Source: Zanthoxylum bungeanum
Lineage: Eukaryota > Streptophyta > Magnoliopsida > Sapindales > Rutaceae
Assembly (NCBI GenBank): GCA_019454045.1
Contig: SKCR01006514.1
Span: 372,001-436,000, forward strand
Direction of reading: 5' to 3'
DNA: 64,000 bases
Position 1 is the stretch's first letter, and every line of letters begins with the position of its first letter. Below the pieces are notes generated by a model that had not been told where the DNA came from, did not search any database, and was given only the letters and a program-made list of their open reading frames with translations. Positions 36,301 to 47,157 of this stretch are shown in pieces. Position numbers and translations under genes: made by a program.

Positions 36301-37358
36301 TATACACACATATGTCAAATATGACTCTGAGTGTTACTTACATGTCTGTTTGTTTCGTTGCAAAATAATTTCCGTAAGTAAAATATTTTCCATGAAAATC
36401 ATTTTCAAAAAATAAAAGTATTTTCCGGTATTTGGCTATTACATGAAAATATTTCCTTGAAAGAGTTTTTAAATATTTAGCGCATCCAATATTTTTTTTA
36501 GAAAATATTTTATGTCGGTTAGAAATGAGTTATGAAAGTTTCGGAGAAGAGAAATTTTGTTTTTCGTATAAAATGACTTATAAGTTTATATTTCGTAAGG
36601 GTTAAATTTTTCCATTGATTGAAAAACAGTTTAAGTTAATCAAGTTTTTCATAAGTGTCTCGGACATCCTAAAATGAAAAAAACGTTTGTCGATATATAT
36701 ATATATATATTATTTTTTTACATTTTCCCTTAGAAAAGACAATCATATTGTCAAATCCCCGCTGTGTTGCTTAACTTGCTTTCTTCCATTGTCATTTGTT
36801 CTTGCTGAGATGCAATACATCAGATTGTATGAAACGTGAAATAACAGTGCTCTAGATAATCACTTGATACAGACCATAATTAATTTCTGTTTATTGATTT
36901 TAAGATGATTTAATATCTAATTCACTCAAATAATATGATTGATAAGTTGACGTTAGGGACATTCTTTGAACCTGGCCCTCATAAAATACTGATTGATACT
37001 AGAATTTTGTGATATTGAAGAAATCGTGTTATTTATCTTGCACATGGCATGGATCCCAGTAATCTCTAAGGATGGTAAAAACTTCCATGGAGATGAGATT
37101 GGCGGGTCTGATATGTTAAGAGTAAGTAAGAATATAATTGTTCATATTCGTTAGTAGGACGGATCAGATACGAGTATTGAAATTTCCATTAAAATAAAGA
37201 TAAAATCATCACATGAACGATGACCTGTTAATTGCACGAGACGGATACCGATATTAACATTCTCGTTTTATTTGTAGTGTATTAGAATTAGACAATTGTG
37301 ATGCATGAAGGGCCACGATTAAATGGCAAAAGACGATTGATTTTCACGTGACATAATG
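36301..37358. other. AT-rich intergenic DNA, no gene seen
   Basis: Contains an AT microsatellite near 36695-36712 and several GAAAATATTTTCC-like palindromic words around 36370-36520, suggestive of an old foldback MITE. No coding sequence was supported. Confidence 0.45.
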
Positions 37359-38854
37359 CACTACAACAAAACAGACCTTTAGCGTCCAAACATTTAGCGT
37401 CGAAATTTTTTTCGACGCCAATAAACTCTTTAGCGTCGAAATTAGATTCGTCGCTAAAGGTTTATCTTTTAGTGTCGAAATAATTATTTGACGCCAAAGG
37501 ATTGATGATTTAGCGTCGAATTTCTATTTCGACGCTACAGGTTCTATCATTTAGCGACAAAAAATTATTTAGACGCTAAAGGATGAACCTTTAGCGTCGA
37601 ATCTAAATTTCGACGCTAAAGTTTAATTTTAATTTTTCGAATTCCCCCTTAAAAAATTTGAATTTATCGACTAATAAATTCAAATTTAAATTTTGACATT
37701 TAGCGACTAAATTTTCGACGCTAAAAGTCAAAAAATTCAACCTTTAGCGTCGAATCTAAATTTCGACGCTAAATGTTAATTTTAAAATTTTCGAATTCCC
37801 CCTTAAAAAATTTGAATTTACCGCCTAATAAATTTAAATTTAAATTTTTACATTTAGCGACGAATATTCGACGCTAAAAGTCAAAATATTTCGACGCTAA
37901 AGATCAAAATTTTTGCGGAAAAATTCCCACTATTTGAGGATTTTTAGCGACAAAATCATTTTCGTCGCTAAATGTTTTTTTTTGCCTATAATTCATTTGC
38001 TCTTTCATTTCTTCTATTATCACTTTCTTTCTCTCATACTCTTATTTCCTCTAAATTTATTTTTCCTTAAATGTTTTGTTTGTTTGTTTGTTTTGTATTT
38101 TATATTCACATCTAATATTTATTTATTTATTTTTGTAGGGGAATATGAAGATGAAGAAATAGTGAAAATGAAGAGAAATGAAATTGAAGATGGAAAATTG
38201 TATTTTATCATTGTATTTTATCATTTTATATTTTTTTGTTGTGATAAATTTTGTAATTTTAGTTTTATATCAATAAAAATATCATTTTATGTTTTGTTAT
38301 TGTGATAAATTTTGTAATTTTAGTTTTATATCAATAAAAATATCATTTTATGTTTTGTTATTGTGATAAATTTTGTAATTTTAGTTTTATATCAATAAAA
38401 ATGTTATTATTATAAATTTTTAGTAACAAATTTGTAATAATTTTTATAACAAATTTAATTACTTTTGTAATGAAATTAGTTTGAGATTAATTTGTAATAA
38501 TAATATTCTTATACCTTTTAGCGTCGAAATATTCGACGCTAAAGGTAATAAAATGATATATATTTTTTAATATTATATCACATTTAGCGTCGAATATTTC
38601 GACGCTAAAGGTCAACTTTTTGGCGTCGAAATTATTCGTCGCCAAATACATGTTTTAACGTCGAAATATTTTTGACACAAAATATTGTACTTTAGCGTCG
38701 AAATTTTTTATTTCGACGCTAATTGTCTTTCTCGTCCAAGTTTTAACATCGAAAATTAGCGTCGAAAATTTTCGACAATAATAACCTTTAGCGTCAAAAA
38801 TTTGTACTTTAGCGTCGAAAAATTTCGACGCTAAAGACCCTTTTTTTTGTAGTG
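37359..38854. mobile_element. non-autonomous CACTA element with TTTAGCGTCGAAA arrays
   Basis: Starts CACTACAACAAAAC and ends TTTTTTTTGTAGTG, the CACTA-type inverted terminus, with a 3-bp target duplication ATG (37356-37358 and 38855-38857). Both arms are filled with the palindromic words TTTAGCGTCGAAAT and ATTTCGACGCTAAA, more than 20 in total. No transposase is present. A frame of 130 codons at 37913-38305 is Phe/Leu-rich low complexity and probably spurious. A tandem repeat of about 61 bp (three units, about 38219-38402) lies in the centre. Confidence 0.92.
38219..38402. repeat. three tandem units of about 61 bp inside the CACTA element
   Basis: Each unit contains TGTGATAAATTTTGTAATTT and ATATCAATAAAAATATC. 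Second and third units are nearly identical; the first differs slightly at its start. Confidence 0.9.
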
Positions 38855-39230
38855 ATGAGTGATTGAAATTTTAGCCTTGAAATAAAAAGCATTTTAGGTA
38901 TGTGGAAAAAGACACATCTCTTCTTTGATTATTTTCGGAAAATTGTTTATGACTAAAACCCATATGCCCTTACACATTTCATGACATGATGTTGTGCAGC
39001 CTAACATTATTTTGTTCTAGATGAATTTGAATTTAATATTGAATTATATTAAGTATATATTTTATAATCTTTTGGTACTTATCTATTAATAACAATGAAC
39101 AAATTAAAATTAGGTTATATATTAATTATTATTTAATAATTATCAATCATAATTTATAAAATATTTAATACAAAACTCAAATTAACACCGAATTTAAATT
39201 CGTTGTATCTATGTAAGTGGATTGAAATTT

Positions 39231-39425
39231 GAATCCTCAATGGGTGTGGTTTGGTGGTGTAGGGTACAGAATCTCACTTTGAGGTCATGTGTTCGAATCC
39301 AGGGAGTGCGCTTCTTATAAGAGACAAGGACAGCCGAAAATTTTACATATGCTCCCGCTTAAGTCCAGAATGGGTGGTTTGGCGGAAAAAAAATTTAAAA
39401 AAATAAAAAAAATTAATAAAAAAAG
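39231..39425 (+). mobile_element. tRNA-derived SINE (GGGTGTGG family)
   Basis: Starts near CAATGGGTGTGGTTTGGTGG (A-box), with a B-box GTGTTCGAATCC, a CTTCTTATAAGAGAC block and a GAATGGGTGGTTTGGCGG 3' block before an A-rich tail. A perfect 12-bp duplication GGATTGAAATTT borders it (39219-39230 and 39426-39437). Confidence 0.88.
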
Positions 39426-39669
39426 GGATTGAAATTTCATTAACATCCTTGATGCTTATCATTGTAAGCGACCAAAGTCATTGCTCCACGTGGATATGAA
39501 AGTAGAATTTTAACCTTCCATTATTGAAGTGCTTTTGGTTTATTGATCCCAATTCTCAATCTCAACTACCAAATCGAATATTCTGATTAAGTGGTCTGTG
39601 TCTTAATTTTTAGATTTTTTTTTTTTAAAAAAAAAAATTTGTTGTTTCTCTAAATATATATATATATAG

Positions 39670-40200
39670 TATAGTTATATGAGAGTCATGTATCTTAAAT
39701 AATAAATAATTTCTTATGGGAAAGACATAAACATATATGAACATGTTCTCTGATGGAATGATGCATCTCTATACCTTTTTAGGCCTTATGAAATGATATA
39801 CCCTAAGTCAAAGGGTGTCCTCAATGACATCATTCTATGCCTATATAAAGAAAGGTTTTTGGATTCATTGATCAATCTAGAAAATCATAAGTTTCATCCA
39901 TTGTTGTCTTAGAGAGTCATTTAAGGAAAAAAGAGTTTCCATCATTTGTCATTGTTTAAGATATTGTGAAATGAGTGTCCGGTGTCCCTTCTACAAGAAG
40001 TGTCAAAGTAATCATGGGAGAACGTTAGCCACAAAACCATCCGTAGAGCACCGATGCGGGGCTAATAAGATCTTAATGATAAAGACAACTCGACTTGGAT
40101 CTCAGTTTCGTCAATATCTTCTATATTTTCCAGATTTTTTTATGTTTATGGTTTATGTTCAATTTTAATATGATAGTATACAATTGATTGAATGTGACAC
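39670..40200 (+). other. possible LTR fragment or non-coding transcript region
   Basis: A TATA element CCTATATAAAGAAAGG at about 39840 is followed by a leader-like stretch. An open frame of 65 codons from 39971 has no recognised domain. The layout resembles a retrotransposon LTR, but termini and target duplications were not found. Confidence 0.3.
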
Positions 40201-40342
40201 GTATATACCAAGAAAAATAATTTAGATTCTTAACAGTAGTAATACTTAATCATTCAATTTGCACAAAGTGGAAATGGTAGGTATCAATTGATACGATTAT
40301 TGAATAAAATAGATTAAATATTATTTTGATATGTATAATTAT

Positions 40343-40888
40343 TAGGGGTGGCAATTTGGGTCAGAATTCGTTTATTTGTTCGATTCGATTCGCTTTAAAG
40401 CGAATACGGGTTGAAAAAATGGATTCGTTTAATAAATGGGTTAATTCGATTCGATTCGTTTATTAAACGAATCGAATACGAATTTAAGCTCATTGATTCG
40501 TTTATTCGTTTAGGATTCGTTTTATTATTTTTATTTACTAGTTCTTGTTAATTTTCAATTAAGATTCGAGAAATTATAGCTAATTATCATAGAAAAAGTA
40601 ATATTTTCGATATTTGGTGAGATATTTTTAGTAAATATATTAATTACATATTTCATATGTATGTATTTATGAAAAATTAATGTAAATCAATTGTGGCAAA
40701 TTATTTTATTAAATCAATTGTGGCTAAACGAATATTCGTATTCGATTCGTTTAATAAACGAATCGAATACGAATCCTGATATTAGGATTCGTTTAATAAA
40801 CGAATCGAATACGAATCCATCACATTTTGATTCGATTCGTTTAAGATTCGATACAAATTCAATTCGTTGATTCGTTTTGCCACCCCTA
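40343..40888. mobile_element. hAT MITE, TAGGGGTGGCAA family (copy 2)
   Basis: Termini TAGGGGTGGCAA and TTGCCACCCCTA with a perfect 8-bp duplication ATAATTAT (40335-40342 and 40889-40896). It is 546 bp, built from CGATTCG/CGAATCG words, and is the reverse complement of the copy at 9556 along its length with scattered differences. Confidence 0.93.
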
Positions 40889-41053
40889 ATAATTATTTAA
40901 GACGCACAGAGGCGAAGATCCTTCTAGAGCTTAGCCACAGGTAAGGAGCAGCCCACAAATACCATATTGTTCGATTGTGAATATTAAAGTAATTTGTTAC
41001 AGTCCATTATTAAAGTTGTTTAATAATTAAAATTAACAATTTATAAAAACAGT

Positions 41054-41055
41054 AG

Positions 41056-41098
<43 letters not shown>
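41054..41098. repeat. (TTA)n microsatellite
   Basis: About fourteen ATT/TTA units. They continue on the far side of the LTR at 41099-41882 (41883-41898), so the retrotransposon landed within the microsatellite. Confidence 0.9.
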
Positions 41099-41882
41099 TG
41101 TTGACGGCTGATTTCGGTCTCAGGGGCAATAAAAGTTTTTTACTCCCGAGACAATCTTCATTCAACTGTGAATTTGCTTTTGGTTTAATTTGTTTTGTTT
41201 ATGGGAAACCAAAAACAAATTTGGCAAAAGATAGATAAATACATCAATCGACAAAAAGATTTAACGTGGTTCGATGGATCAGATCCAACCTACATCCAAG
41301 GGCACAGAACGGACAATGTTTTATTACCGAAATATGTTTCTCTGATCTGTTTTGTGTTTACAAGTCTAATTATCTCTTGTTCTCTTCTCAACTCTCAATG
41401 CTCTCAATAATCTCAATGATCTCAATCATGCCTTACAAGCACGCTTTCCCCTCCTATTTATAATAGCAAAGAAATAATTTTCATTTTCCCATGAGGATTC
41501 CTGGTTGAAACTACCTTCACTTTTTTTATCATATTAGGACACTGACTTATCAATTTTCCCATGAAAGTAGGATAACTTATCTTCTTATCCGTAAAAATAG
41601 GATGTCTTATCTTCTGGAGCATATCTCGACATTTTCTCGGTCTTCAAGAGGTCGGTCACGATGGTCTTTTGAACTGAGAATGTTGCTTTCGATCTGATAA
41701 TGCCCGGTCATCCGATCTTAAGTGGTCAGTTTACCGATCGTAAAGTGCTCGGCCCCTTACCGTTGGCGTATGCAACATCGAATGGCCGGGTCGGCATTAG
41801 TGGTCTCGATCAAGAAGGAAGTTACCCTTTTACCACTGCCGTACTGCTTAAATATCATAGTGCTTAAAAAACATCATCAACA
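41099..41882. mobile_element. solo LTR (784 bp)
   Basis: Begins TGTTGACGGC and ends CATCATCAACA, so the termini TGTTGA/TCAACA are inverted repeats. It is flanked by TTATT on both sides (41094-41098 and 41883-41887), a 5-bp duplication, although within a TTA repeat. No coding sequence. The superfamily cannot be told from the LTR alone. Confidence 0.75.
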
Positions 41883-41939
41883 TTATTATTATTATTATTA
41901 TCATCATCATCATCATCATCGTTGAAAACCAATGCTGTC

Positions 41940-42100
41940 AAATCATCCATTTCGAACTTAAGTGGAGTATGTAAAAAATTTGGTTGTCTCAGGCTTTACA
42001 AGAAACGCACTCTCTAAATTCAAATTCAAATTCAAACTCAAAACTTGAAGGTCGGATCATGAACCCTACATTACTAAACCAGGACGTAACATTATTATTT
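41940..42100 (-). repeat. degenerate SINE copy, reversed
   Basis: The reversed order of the family blocks is seen: GTTGTCTCAGGCTTTACAAG, then GAAACGCACTCTC, then CTACATTACTAAACCA. Weak but consistent with the SINE family at 52802. A short AAATTC tandem run (about 42017-42042) replaces part of the body. Confidence 0.5.
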
Positions 42101-42400
42101 TAAAATACAAATCAATTAGTATCATATATAATTTTTCTTTTATTTTAAAAAGATACAAATTATATTTATAATTAAATTCCTCAAAAAATCTTTTACTATT
42201 TTAAGAAAATAGTATTTAATTTTGATTATATATAAGAATTCAATATTTTTCTTACTAAAACGTCATATATAATTTTCTCTTTTCATTCAAAAGCACCGCA
42301 TATGATTTTGGCTACATACGATTTTTCTTTTATTTAAAATATATAAATTCTATTCACAATTAGATTCTTCCTCAAATCTTTTATTATTATAAGAAAATAA

Positions 42401-42621
42401 TGATAGAATTTGTATATGTGAAAAATATTTCAGTTAAATGTTTATTGATGTAACTTAGTATTTATAGAGTACAAAAGACTTTGGACTTGTAAACTGAATA
42501 TGCAAAACTAACTCCTAAAATACAGGTAACAATAGAAACTAATCTATACAATTCAAATACTGAAATTCAAATAACATTCAAATACAAGTTATCAGATAAG
42601 AGATAAGAGGTTCCTTTATTA
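42401..42621 (-). repeat. 3' LTR of the young copia element
   Basis: 221 bp. On the element strand it begins TAATAAAGGAACC and ends CTATCA. The first dinucleotide TA instead of TG is shared by both LTRs. Confidence 0.95.
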
Positions 42622-42628
42622 TGCCCCC

Positions 42629-45600
42629 TCAAGATGGAGCTCTCGTTAAGAGTCCAATCTTGTTTTTGAGATGAAGAAATCTAGCCCGGGGTAGTGGTTT
42701 AGTGAGAATATCTGCAAGTTGATCAGTAGATGAGACATGAGCAACCCGAAGATAACCATTTTGGACTTGATCACGAATGAAATGAAAATCAATAGAGACA
42801 TGCTTCATTCGTGAATGGAAAACTGGATTAGAGCAAAGTTGAGTAGCCCCAACATTATCACAATAAATCACAGGACATGTATGGATTTGAACACCAAGTT
42901 CATGTAGCAAAGTGCAAAGCCAATTAAGTTCTGCTGTTGTTGCAGCCACTGAACGATATTCAGCTTCAGTTGAGGAACGAGCTATGGCTCGTTGCTTCTT
43001 GGAACTCCAAGAGATAGCATTCCGACCAAGATATACAATATAAGCACTGGTGGATGAAAAATCATCTTGATTGCCAGCCCAGTCAGCATCAGAGAAGGCA
43101 TGTAAGGACATGGTAGAATCTTTAAACAACTGAAGACCATCATTTATAGTGCCACACAGATAACGAAGTAACCTTTTAACAAGTGCCCAATGTTCAGTGG
43201 TAGGCCTATGCATAAACTGCGATAGTTTATTAACTGCAAAAGCAATATCAAGGCGAGTAAGCAAGAGATATTGAAGACTTCCTAGTACTGCCCGAAACTC
43301 TGTAGGATCAGATAGAGCAGCCCCAGAATGCAATGTAAGAGAAGAGGAACTCGTTGGGAGGGGAGTTGCCACAGGTTTAGCATCAGTCATATGAGTTCGA
43401 GCAAGAAGGTCGATTAGATAACGACGCTGAGAAAGTAAAATGCCATGCTTGTTGGGGACGATCTCCACACCAAGAAAATAAGACAACGAACCAAGATCTT
43501 TTAAAGAGAAACGATCAGCTAAGAGTGTTACAAACTGATCTACCAAAGCAGTGTTATCTCCAGTTATAATTAAGTCATCAACGTAAACAAGTAAATAGAG
43601 GAGATGTTTCCGCCATTTAAGAATAAACAAGGAAGTATCAGCATGTGAGTTCTTGAAACCACAATGAAGAAGAAAAGTACGAAGTTCTTGATACCAGGCT
43701 CGGGGAGCTTGTTTGAGACCATAAATAACTTTTCTAAGTTTGCATATATGTGAAGGATAATCTTGATCAATAAATCCTTGTGGTTGAGCCATGTAAACAG
43801 TTTCCGAAAGGTGTCCCTGCAGGAAAGCATTATTGACATCAAGCTGCCTAATACACCAATTTTGTTTTATAGCAAGACTTAGAACAAGGCGAATGGTGGT
43901 AGGTTTGACCACAGGACTGAAGGTATCATAATAATCAATTCCCGAGCGTTGATGAAAACCTTTTGCTACTAAGCGAGCTTTAAATCTGTCAATTGAGCCA
44001 TCAGAGTTACGTTTAATTCTAAAGATCCATTTACAACCAATAACATTAGCATTAGGATCAAAAGGTACTAATTCCCATGTCCCGTTCCGAACAAGAGCAT
44101 CATATTCTTCAGACATGGCTTGACGCCATTTTGAATCTTTGAGTGCTTGGGTCACAGTTGTTGGTTCAATATTGGAGGTTGGGGATAAATGGGCATGAAG
44201 GTTAAGTTTCTTAATAGGTTTGTGAATATTAGATTTGGCCCTGGTGGTCATTGTGTGCGTTGGTTGGGAATGGGTGCGGGATGGATGAGAAGTGTCTGGT
44301 GGATTAGCAGTTGGCATCGTTGATTGGGTTATAGGATGTGTGGTGGAGGTTGTAGATGTATGTGATGTGGTTTCATTGGTGATTGTTTGTGTTGGAGCCT
44401 CACGCTGGGAATGCCTTTGAATAGCCCTGTCAGATGAGTGCATGAGTGGTGCCGAATGAGTAGTGGGAGTATTGATTTTGAGGATTGGTGGAACCCATGT
44501 AGAGATGATATCAGACTCTGGATGTTGAGATGAAGCGGATAAAGATGCAAAGGGAAACATAGATTCAACGAACTTAACATGTCTAGAAACATACATCCTT
44601 GATGATGAATAATCATAACAATAATAAGCACTTTGAGTTAGAGAGTACCCAAGAAATACACATGGTTTAGAACGAGAATCCAGTTTATGAGATGCATATG
44701 GTCTAAGCCAAGGATAGCATAAACAACCAAAAACTTTGAGTTTCACATAATTGGGAGAGACAACAAAAATTTTTTCATAAGGAGAGAGGAAATTTAAGGT
44801 TGAAGTTGGCATGCGATTAATTAGGTATACTGCAGTAGCAAAAGCATAAGACCAATAGGGTAAAGGAAGTGATGCATGAGAAAGTAAAGTCAGACCTGTC
44901 TCAACTATATGAAGGTGTCGTCTCTCAGAGAAACCATTGTGCTCAGGTGTGTGCGGTGGAGTAGTCAGATGGGATATACCATGGGTAGCAAGTAAACTAG
45001 CAAGAGCAATGAATTCACCACCATTATCAGAATATAATGTGTTGATGCTGAGATTGAAATGTTTTTCTACAATAGCTTTAAATTTGATAAACACTTCTTT
45101 TACTTCTGATTTTTGTTTTAGAGGATAAAACCAAATATATTTAGTAAAATGATCTACAAAAATCACATAATATTTAAAGCCATCTTGTGAAATAATTGGT
45201 GAAGTCCAAACATCAGAAAAAATTATTTGAAGAGGTTGAGTAGAGACAAGAGTAGAGTTAGAAAATGAAAGTTTATGACTTTTATTGCAGTGACATGCAT
45301 TACATGAAAAATGAGGAGAAATAGAAGATGATAAGTCTAACTGATATTTAGAAACTATATGCTTCAAAATAGGCAATGCAGGATGTCCCAATCTGTGATG
45401 CCACTCGGATGAAGTGGTTTTGACACTGGAAAATGCATATAATGGTGAAGATACGGGCCACTCATACACACCATCCTTAGTTGGACCCTTCAAAAGTATT
45501 GTTCCCGTGCGAAGTTCCTTCACAAGAAATGAAGAGGGTAAGAATTCAATGGAAACATTGTTAGAGGTACAAAATTGTGAGATAGATATCAAATTTTTTT

Positions 45601-46861
45601 TCATGCTAGGTACACATAAAACATTATTTAAGGAAAACTGAGCAATAGGAGTTTTGAGAGATGTGACACCAGTGTGAGTGATTGGAAGGCTCGTGCCATC
45701 CCCAATCATAATGTCGTCGGTGCCTGGGTATGGTGAGTGAAGAGATAGGTTGCTCAAGTCAGAAGTGACATGGTGAGAAGCACCACTGTCCAAAAGCCAT
45801 GCTGGAGTGTTGGAAGTGTTGGCTGCAAAATGTGCTCTTGGTTTCCATGGTGAAGATGATGTTGTTGCTGCAGTGGATTGGTCAACAGGGACTATGCGAA
45901 ATGAGGGACATTTTTTTGCAGTGTGTCCCTGGATTCTACAAACTTGACAATAACCAAGGTAGGGCCTTGGAGGAGGTCGAGCACCGGGATTAGTTCCAAC
46001 AGTGTTTGGTCCAGGAGGGCGAGCACCAAATGTGGGCGACGGGCGCCAGCCCGTGTTATTGACACCATATGTTGATGGAGTTTTCCAACCATTGTTCCCT
46101 GCTAAGCGCGAACCAGTATTGTTTCGACTTGTTGGGTTAGCAGATGCAGGAAAATAGGATGGAGTGGATATAGTACCTTGAATGGATGCTTCAAAATTTA
46201 AAAGCTTTTCATGAAGTTCTTCAAATGAAATTGGATTGTCTCGAGCTTGAACAGCACGCACTAGCTCTTTGTAATCATCATCTAAACCATCAAGAATCTT
46301 CTCAGACAGATCTTCATCATCAATTGGTACACCGAGAAGAGCCAATTCATCAGCTCGAGCTTTAACGGTTTGAAGAAACTCAGTAACACTTTGAGATCCT
46401 TTTGTTAGATTCTTGAGATGGCTCTTTGCTTGCTTGATACGTCCCCGAGAAGGTTTGGCATAAGTGTTGGCTAGGAGTGTCCATGCTTCTAGTGAGGTTT
46501 TGGCACGAGCTATGAATGGAATGATTGTGGGAGAAAGAGAGCCCACAAGGGCATTGAGGATCAATTGATCTTGACGAACCCAGAGATTGTGAACAGGATT
46601 TGGTACGATGGTATCATTCTGACGAATGGTGGTGGCTGGGCATGGTTTTGTTCCATCAACATAACCAATGAGATCATACCCTACAAAGAGTGTTTGAAAT
46701 TGGAGCTTCCATGAGACATAATTGGTGGAGGTAAGTTTGAGTGGGGCTTGGGCTGAAATATTTATGGTAATTAACGTACTGTTTGGTTCATTTGTGTTGA
46801 GAATCAAAGGATTGACGGTGGGGTTTGAGTTGTTTGCTGAAGAATTCGTGGTGGTGGTCAT
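42629..46861 (-). CDS. copia gag-pol polyprotein, intact (1410 aa)
   Basis: Encodes all proteins needed for retrotransposition in one frame without stops. Domains in order: UBN2/copia-type gag (about residues 30-240); CCHC knuckle CQVCRIQGHTAKKC (about 310-323); aspartic protease WLLDSGASHHVTSD (about 360); and integrase. The integrase has HRLGHPALPILKH and CNACHCNKSH, then FSDVW (Asp), TLYSDNGGEF (Asp) and HNGFSERR (Glu). Reverse transcriptase follows: GCKWIFRIKRNSDGSI, ARLVAKGFHQRSGIDY, LDVNNAFLQG and YVDDLIITG. RNase H has SDADWAG, SSTEAEYRS and CDNVGA. It ends DILTKPLPRARF... with TGA at 42629-42631, overlapping the purine tract. The start is the first ATG (46861-46859), 62 nt after the PBS. 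All catalytic residues I can check are present, so the element may still be competent. Confidence 0.97.
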   Translation of the reverse strand: MTTTTNSSANNSNPTVNPLILNTNEPNSTLITINISAQAPLKLTSTNYVSWKLQFQTLFVGYDLIGYVDGTKPCPATTIRQNDTIVPNPVHNLWVRQDQLILNALVGSLSPTIIPFIARAKTSLEAWTLLANTYAKPSRGRIKQAKSHLKNLTKGSQSVTEFLQTVKARADELALLGVPIDDEDLSEKILDGLDDDYKELVRAVQARDNPISFEELHEKLLNFEASIQGTISTPSYFPASANPTSRNNTGSRLAGNNGWKTPSTYGVNNTGWRPSPTFGARPPGPNTVGTNPGARPPPRPYLGYCQVCRIQGHTAKKCPSFRIVPVDQSTAATTSSSPWKPRAHFAANTSNTPAWLLDSGASHHVTSDLSNLSLHSPYPGTDDIMIGDGTSLPITHTGVTSLKTPIAQFSLNNVLCVPSMKKNLISISQFCTSNNVSIEFLPSSFLVKELRTGTILLKGPTKDGVYEWPVSSPLYAFSSVKTTSSEWHHRLGHPALPILKHIVSKYQLDLSSSISPHFSCNACHCNKSHKLSFSNSTLVSTQPLQIIFSDVWTSPIISQDGFKYYVIFVDHFTKYIWFYPLKQKSEVKEVFIKFKAIVEKHFNLSINTLYSDNGGEFIALASLLATHGISHLTTPPHTPEHNGFSERRHLHIVETGLTLLSHASLPLPYWSYAFATAVYLINRMPTSTLNFLSPYEKIFVVSPNYVKLKVFGCLCYPWLRPYASHKLDSRSKPCVFLGYSLTQSAYYCYDYSSSRMYVSRHVKFVESMFPFASLSASSQHPESDIISTWVPPILKINTPTTHSAPLMHSSDRAIQRHSQREAPTQTITNETTSHTSTTSTTHPITQSTMPTANPPDTSHPSRTHSQPTHTMTTRAKSNIHKPIKKLNLHAHLSPTSNIEPTTVTQALKDSKWRQAMSEEYDALVRNGTWELVPFDPNANVIGCKWIFRIKRNSDGSIDRFKARLVAKGFHQRSGIDYYDTFSPVVKPTTIRLVLSLAIKQNWCIRQLDVNNAFLQGHLSETVYMAQPQGFIDQDYPSHICKLRKVIYGLKQAPRAWYQELRTFLLHCGFKNSHADTSLFILKWRKHLLYLLVYVDDLIITGDNTALVDQFVTLLADRFSLKDLGSLSYFLGVEIVPNKHGILLSQRRYLIDLLARTHMTDAKPVATPLPTSSSSLTLHSGAALSDPTEFRAVLGSLQYLLLTRLDIAFAVNKLSQFMHRPTTEHWALVKRLLRYLCGTINDGLQLFKDSTMSLHAFSDADWAGNQDDFSSTSAYIVYLGRNAISWSSKKQRAIARSSTEAEYRSVAATTAELNWLCTLLHELGVQIHTCPVIYCDNVGATQLCSNPVFHSRMKHVSIDFHFIRDQVQNGYLRVAHVSSTDQLADILTKPLPRARFLHLKNKIGLLTRAPS

Positions 46862-46922
46862 TTTGTTGACAGTTTAGAAGAATAAAAAGAATAGATGAAG
46901 AAATGAGGGGCTGTGTTTAAAA

Positions 46923-46936
46923 GCTCTGAGATACCA
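46923..46936 (-). other. primer-binding site of the young copia element
   Basis: Element strand TGGTATCTCAGAGC, immediately after the 5' LTR end TATCA. It resembles the initiator-Met tRNA PBS TGGTATCAGAGC but with two extra bases (TC) in the middle. Confidence 0.8.
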
Positions 46937-47157
46937 TGATAGAATTTGTATATGTGAAAAATATTTCAGTTAAATGTTTATTGATGTAACTTAGTATTTA
47001 TAGAGTACAAAAGACTTTGGACTTGTAAACTGAATATGCAAAACTAACTCCTAAAATACAGGTAACAATAGAAACTAATCTATATAATTCAAATACTGAA
47101 ATTCAAATAACATTCAAATACAAGTTATCAGATAAGAGATAAGAGGTTCCTTTATTA
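46937..47157 (-). repeat. 5' LTR of the young copia element
   Basis: 221 bp, identical to the 3' LTR except at 47085. Its outer neighbour 47158-47162 is the AATAA duplication. Confidence 0.95.

Larger units (their letters stand above)
42401..47157 (-). mobile_element. young, structurally intact Ty1/copia element (Ale/Retrofit-like)
   Basis: 4,757 bp on the minus strand. LTRs of 221 bp (46937-47157 is 5', 42401-42621 is 3') differ at one base (42549 C versus 47085 T). The 5-bp duplication AATAA flanks it (42396-42400 and 47158-47162). PBS-like GCTCTGAGATACCA is at 46923-46936 on the plus strand, and the purine tract is at 42622-42632. One open frame fills the interior. Short LTRs, a single ORF and the UBN2-type gag suggest the Ale/Retrofit lineage (inference). 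Confidence 0.97.

Noticed and set aside
37913..38305. 130-codon open frame in the CACTA element
   Set aside because: Composed of Phe, Leu, Ile and Ser low-complexity sequence in AT-rich repeats and ends inside a tandem repeat; no domain, so not reported as a gene.
38500..38860. Possible CRISPR-like spaced repeats of TTTAGCGTCGAAA
   Set aside because: Spacing is irregular, units are palindromic and both orientations alternate; they are subterminal repeats of a CACTA element in a plant genome.
44937..46092. Several open frames overlapping the copia polyprotein
   Set aside because: Frame shadows of the 1410-aa polyprotein; their residues follow its codon pattern.
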